In this document: positions 6,415-9,108 of the stretch, piece after piece
Numbering within the stretch: the first letter of the stretch is position 1
Layout of the letters: each line of letters begins with the position of its first letter
From: JAKLQJ01 sp964534135
GTDB taxonomy: Bacteria > Elusimicrobiota > Elusimicrobia > Elusimicrobiales > UBA9959
Assembly: GCA_964534135.1 (NCBI GenBank)
Contig: CAZHQC010000095.1
Coordinates: 1 to 9,108, forward strand
DNA: 9,108 bases
Direction of reading: 5' to 3'
Notes under the pieces: generated by a model
What the model was told of the DNA's origin: nothing
Database searches by the model: none
What the model saw: only the letters and a program-made list of their open reading frames with translations
Position numbers and translations under genes: made by a program

Positions 6415-6446
6415 GCTAGACAGCTTGGCAGCTAGACGGCAACAGC
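6415..6446. repeat. Octamer tandem repeat in the murQ-dacB convergent spacer
   Basis: Four 8-bp units: GCTAGACA, GCTTGGCA, GCTAGACG and a degenerate GCAACAGC. It starts 13 nt after the murQ stop. No T-run follows in either direction, so it is not a standard terminator. Confidence 0.7.
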
Positions 6447-6460
6447 CAAACATAAAACCC

Positions 6461-6505
6461 TATAACTCTATTAACGCCATTAACTCTATTAACGCAATGA
6501 ACGCT
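6461..6505. repeat. Nonamer tandem repeat in the murQ-dacB convergent spacer
   Basis: Five consecutive 9-bp units: TATAACTCT, ATTAACGCC, ATTAACTCT, ATTAACGCA, ATGAACGCT. The core is ATTAAC followed by alternating TCT or GCN, so a higher-order 18-bp period is also visible. It ends 3 nt before the dacB stop codon (6509-6511). Along with the octamer tract it accounts for most of the 107-bp spacer between the two converging genes. Confidence 0.88.
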
Positions 6506-6508
6506 GTT

Positions 6509-7966
6509 CTAATATTCCTCAGCTATTTTGAGTAATAAATTTTGATGTAGGCCGTCTATTTCAGAAGCTTTTATGGAATAATTATTCATTATGGAAGTGA
6601 ACGCTACAAGCCTGTTTTTCTTAGTTCTAAAATAGCCCGAATAAGCCCGCACTCCATTTAAAGAACCTGATTTTATCCTGATATTCTTTTCAAGAAATGT
6701 CCCCAAAGCAAATCTTTTTATATGCCCTGTGGCGCCATTTTCCCCTGGAGAGACCAGTGAATTGTAAAAATCATCAAAATACTTCTTATTATAAATACCT
6801 GCAAGAAAATTCGTAAAATTTTTAGCCTTAACCGTATTTAAACGCGATAATCCGCAAGCGTCTCTAAGTTTCATCTCTGAAGTATCTATTCCATTTTCAG
6901 TTAAAAACTTTTTTAAAGTATAAAGTCCCGCTTCCAAATTGCCATTACGGCCATTAATTACCGCTAGATGCCTCAGTAACATTTCAGCATAAAGATTGAA
7001 ACTTTTTTTATTGGTGGTAAAAACAATATTTTTCAAAGGTGGAGATTTTATTTCAGTCAAAAGTTTTTGGGACGGATATTTTTTTATTGGCGAAACTCTT
7101 ATAACTTTTCCTGTTACCCTAATACCTCTGGCCCTTAAATATCTTTTAAGGTGCTCACCGCAAAAAAGCGCCGGGTCGGGAATAGCGCCTTTAATGGAAA
7201 ATTCTTTCGGCCCGAGAGGAATAGTGCCGCGCAAAACCGCTCTATAATTTTTTGGCATATTAAATATATAAGCATGGTCCCCTGAACCCTTAGGCCCGGT
7301 TTTCATAAAATTTGTAAATCTTAATTTAGCCATAGTGGGAACGGTCTTTATAACCTTGGCTTTAGCGCCCTCTTTAGGCGCAGACTTAAAATATAGCTTA
7401 TAGATATTATCGTTTATGGAAAGAGCGGATGGCCAAGCGGCATAATAATTGCCGATATCTTCCCAAGCCCAGGAACTTGGAATAGAAATACCACTAAATA
7501 AAGAATCATCAATATATATGGGGCCAGTGATTCTTTTTATGCCAAGCTTCTTTAAAGCTCTTGTCCACTTGGCAAAAACTTTATTGAAAGAAAGCGCTCC
7601 CATAACACGGTGAGAACCAAGTGAAGGATCTCCCCCTCCGGTAAGCCAAATATTTCCCTTAAGCGTTCCTTTATTTATTTTACCTCTGTAATAAAGTTGT
7701 GTCTTAAATCTATAATCGGGGCCAAAATATTCCAAAGCCGCGGCCGTTATAAAAATTTTCAAAATACTGGCCGGAATTAAATTTTTATTTTCATTCAGAG
7801 AAATTAAATCTTTCCCGGTATCGGCATATTTAACGCTTAAACCCCATTGAGCGTTTTCAAGACCTTTTAAAGAGGATATTTTTTTAATCTCATTTTTTAC
7901 TCCCCCTGAAAAAGCCGAAATAACTGTGAGATTTAGAAATAAAATTATAAGTAAAATTGTTTTCAT
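6509..7966 (-). CDS. dacB: D-alanyl-D-alanine carboxypeptidase/endopeptidase, PBP4 (DacB) family
   Basis: A periplasmic penicillin-binding protein (peptidase family S13) that trims or cuts peptide cross-links in peptidoglycan. The 485-aa protein starts with a signal peptide (KTILLIILFLNLTVISAFS, 2-20). Catalytic motifs are in the right order and spacing: S67-I-L-K70 (SxxK, nucleophile serine), S322-F-N324 (SxN) and K432-S-G434 (KTG-like) in IKSGSLNGVRAYSGYF. Between SxxK and SxN is the large insertion typical of class C PBP4, including GNIWLTGGGDPSLG (104-117) and SALSINDN (180-187). The usual D-G-S-GLSR box reads DACGLSR (369-375), placing a Cys near the active site. The ATG at 7966 is preceded closely by an in-frame stop and has no Shine-Dalgarno match; the gene lies 42 nt after xerC and is probably read with it. 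Its target, the sacculus, links it functionally with murQ, which converges on it. Confidence 0.95.
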   Translation of the reverse strand: MKTILLIILFLNLTVISAFSGGVKNEIKKISSLKGLENAQWGLSVKYADTGKDLISLNENKNLIPASILKIFITAAALEYFGPDYRFKTQLYYRGKINKGTLKGNIWLTGGGDPSLGSHRVMGALSFNKVFAKWTRALKKLGIKRITGPIYIDDSLFSGISIPSSWAWEDIGNYYAAWPSALSINDNIYKLYFKSAPKEGAKAKVIKTVPTMAKLRFTNFMKTGPKGSGDHAYIFNMPKNYRAVLRGTIPLGPKEFSIKGAIPDPALFCGEHLKRYLRARGIRVTGKVIRVSPIKKYPSQKLLTEIKSPPLKNIVFTTNKKSFNLYAEMLLRHLAVINGRNGNLEAGLYTLKKFLTENGIDTSEMKLRDACGLSRLNTVKAKNFTNFLAGIYNKKYFDDFYNSLVSPGENGATGHIKRFALGTFLEKNIRIKSGSLNGVRAYSGYFRTKKNRLVAFTSIMNNYSIKASEIDGLHQNLLLKIAEEY

Positions 7967-7989
7967 ATTTGATTAACAATAATAGCAAA

Positions 7990-8017
7990 TCCCTCTCGCC
8001 ACTTCCCACTATTCACT
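7990..8017. repeat. Degenerate heptamer tract spanning the xerC stop codon
   Basis: Four 7-bp units on the + strand: TCCCTCT, CGCCACT, TCCCACT, ATTCACT, three of which share the ending CACT. The xerC stop codon (8009-8011) lies within the tract, so the last residues of XerC (SE after KT) are encoded by it. The rest of the 42-nt spacer to dacB is AT-rich. Degenerate, so the call is less sure than for the array at 1707-1769. Confidence 0.6.
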
Positions 8018-8926
8018 TTCAGTCTTTGAACGGGGATGCGCTTTATCATAAACTTTTTTTAATTGATTAAGTGTTATATGTGTATAAATCTGAGTTGTTT
8101 CAAGATTTTTATGGCCCAACATTTCCTGCACACTTCTCAAATCACAACCATGCTCAAGCAAATGTGTAGCAAATGAATGCCTTATGGTATGAGCGTTTAC
8201 AGGCCGGGCAAAACGGGCTCGCCTTGCCATTCTTTTAACCAGAAGCGCCACTCCGCTATCTGATAACCTTGTAGTCCTATTATTTAAGAATAAAGGCATG
8301 CCCGCTGTTACAGGCTGAGGACGAGTATCCAGATAATTTCTTAAAGCTATCAAAGTATTATCACCAACCGGAATCATTCTCTCTTTTGAGCCTTTACCCA
8401 TAGCCCTTACAAAGCCGGCAATAAAATCCACATCACCTATATTTAAAAAAGACACTTCCGAACGCCTAAGCCCGCAGGAATACATAATTTCAAGCAAGGC
8501 AAAGTCTCTCTCGGCAAATTTATAATCAGCATCTTGCTCATAGACCTCTTCAGGCCTATTATAATTTATCAATTTTTCCATTTCCTTTTCCGTCATAAAA
8601 TGGGGCAATTTTTTTTCTCTTTTAGGAATATTAATTAAAGCGAAGGGGTCATTTTCAATATTACCTTCAACCAATAAATAATTAAGGAATGAACGCAGGG
8701 AAGATATTTTTCTAAGCAATGTATTTCTTGAAGTTTTTTTATCTTGAATAAAACCTATGTAACCTCTCAGAAACAAACGGTCTACTTTAGCGGGATTATC
8801 CGTGTCATGCGCTTTGGCATAAGCGGAGAATTCCTTGAGGTCGGTTTTATAAGCTTTCAAGGTATGTTTGGAAAAATTAAGCTGTGATTTTATATGCAAT
8901 AGAAATCTTTCAATCAGCTGATTCAT
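8009..8926 (-). CDS. xerC: Tyrosine recombinase XerC
   Basis: A site-specific recombinase that, usually with XerD, resolves chromosome dimers at dif. The 305-aa length matches the family. An N-terminal SAM-like DNA-binding domain covers about 1-90 and the catalytic domain about 105-300. All tyrosine-recombinase residues are visible: R154 (CGLRRSE), K178 (GKGSKER), H246 and R249 (HTIRHSFATHLLEHG), H272 (MLGHKNLETTQIYTH) and nucleophile Y281. The C-terminus LNQLKKVYDKAHPR is characteristic of XerC/D rather than of integron or phage integrases. The ATG at 8926 is preceded by GGGG about 5 nt upstream, which is itself part of the repeat at 8928-8949. dacB follows 42 nt downstream. XerC versus XerD cannot be settled without a tree; a lineage with a single Xer protein is possible. 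Confidence 0.94.
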   Translation of the reverse strand: MNQLIERFLLHIKSQLNFSKHTLKAYKTDLKEFSAYAKAHDTDNPAKVDRLFLRGYIGFIQDKKTSRNTLLRKISSLRSFLNYLLVEGNIENDPFALINIPKREKKLPHFMTEKEMEKLINYNRPEEVYEQDADYKFAERDFALLEIMYSCGLRRSEVSFLNIGDVDFIAGFVRAMGKGSKERMIPVGDNTLIALRNYLDTRPQPVTAGMPLFLNNRTTRLSDSGVALLVKRMARRARFARPVNAHTIRHSFATHLLEHGCDLRSVQEMLGHKNLETTQIYTHITLNQLKKVYDKAHPRSKTESE

Positions 8927-8927
8927 A

Positions 8928-9108
8928 CTTGCCCCGTTAGAGATAGGTCGCCTATTAAACTAAAGCGACTAGCGTATGCTAAAACTATTGATAGTTTACC
9001 ATTTTAGGGTTTTTGGGATATATACAATCAGGCGACCGTGAAGCTCTATTGGAGCTTGCCCCGTTAGAGATAGGTCACTAATCAAAAACCAAGGCGACCG
9101 TTAAGCTC
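8928..9108. repeat. Two copies of a composite hairpin-forming repeat upstream of xerC
   Basis: Two repeat elements alternate on the + strand. Element T, 22 bp beginning CTTGCCCCGTTAGAGATAGG, occurs identically at 8928-8949 and 9055-9076. Element H, GGCGACCGTKAAGCTC, occurs at 9031-9046 and 9093-9108 (15 of 16 identical). The order is T, 81-nt gap, H, 8 nt, T, 16-nt gap, H. They are mutually complementary: AAGCTC (9041-9046) pairs with GAGCTT (9052-9057) across a 5-nt loop, and GGTCGCC (8946-8952) pairs with GGCGACC (9031-9037). The last H ends exactly at the window edge, so the array may continue. Copy T at 8928 abuts the xerC start codon. The larger gap contains another perfect hairpin (8982-8997). 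Confidence 0.88.
8982..8997. other. Small palindrome inside the xerC leader
   Basis: AAACTAT-TG-ATAGTTT, 7-bp arms around 2 bases, lying in the gap between the two repeat modules 56 nt upstream of the xerC ATG. It could be an operator for a dimeric regulator or a weak RNA hairpin; nothing in the sequence decides. A weak promoter candidate for xerC (minus-strand TTGTAT at 9027-9022 and TAAAAT at 9006-9001, only 15 nt apart) lies just upstream of it. Confidence 0.45.

Noticed and set aside
9004..9037. Possible dif site for XerC upstream of its own gene
   Set aside because: The minus strand begins GGT and has a TGTATA centre as in E. coli dif, but the conserved XerD arm (TTATGTTAAAT) is not matched, and total identity by hand is only about half. 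The GGTCGCC part belongs to the local repeat.
8928..9108. CRISPR array or integron attC sites
   Set aside because: Gaps between repeats are 81 and 16 nt, with no regular spacer length and no cas genes. GTTAAGC at 9099-9105 fits the attC core pattern GTTRRRY, but the other end lacks a matching partner and no integron integrase insertion is seen in the recombinase.

Overview
The window is AT-rich DNA from a Gram-negative-type (diderm) bacterium. It carries LolD and LolC/E components for outer-membrane lipoprotein sorting, a periplasmic PBP4-type DD-peptidase, MurQ for peptidoglycan recycling, and XerC. No rRNA, tRNA, CRISPR array, prophage or transposase is visible. Genes are tightly packed, with short spacers full of low-complexity tandem repeats. 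Together with the lysS-lolC-lolD order, this suggests a member of an environmental candidate lineage such as Omnitrophota or Elusimicrobiota. That placement is an impression from gene order and style, not a demonstrated assignment.

Layout. (1) Positions 1-3850, minus strand: a single-domain response regulator, then lysS, lolC/E and lolD (cut by the window edge), all in one direction and probably one operon with an internal promoter before lysS. (2) Positions 3851-4127: a divergent promoter region. (3) Positions 4128-6401, plus strand: ndk, an exported alpha/beta-hydrolase-like protein and murQ, separated by 5 nt and overlapping by 14 nt, so almost certainly one transcript. (4) Positions 6402-6508: a convergent spacer made largely of 8-bp and 9-bp tandem repeats. 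(5) Positions 6509-8926, minus strand: xerC followed 42 nt later by dacB. (6) Positions 8927-9108: two copies of a composite hairpin-forming repeat directly abutting the xerC start codon.

The genes serve the cell envelope (lipoprotein release, peptidoglycan trimming and recycling) and basic information processing (Lys-tRNA, NTP balance, chromosome dimer resolution). The parts that are not routine are: the hydrolase-like protein upstream of murQ, which has apparently lost its nucleophile serine and catalytic histidine and carries a very acidic tail; a 17/19 inverted repeat linking the end of the response-regulator gene to the lysS ribosome binding site; short tandem arrays with different periods (7, 8 and 9 bp) in three spacers; and the hairpin repeat modules forming the xerC leader. 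I did not find a clear multi-gene defence or mobile system.
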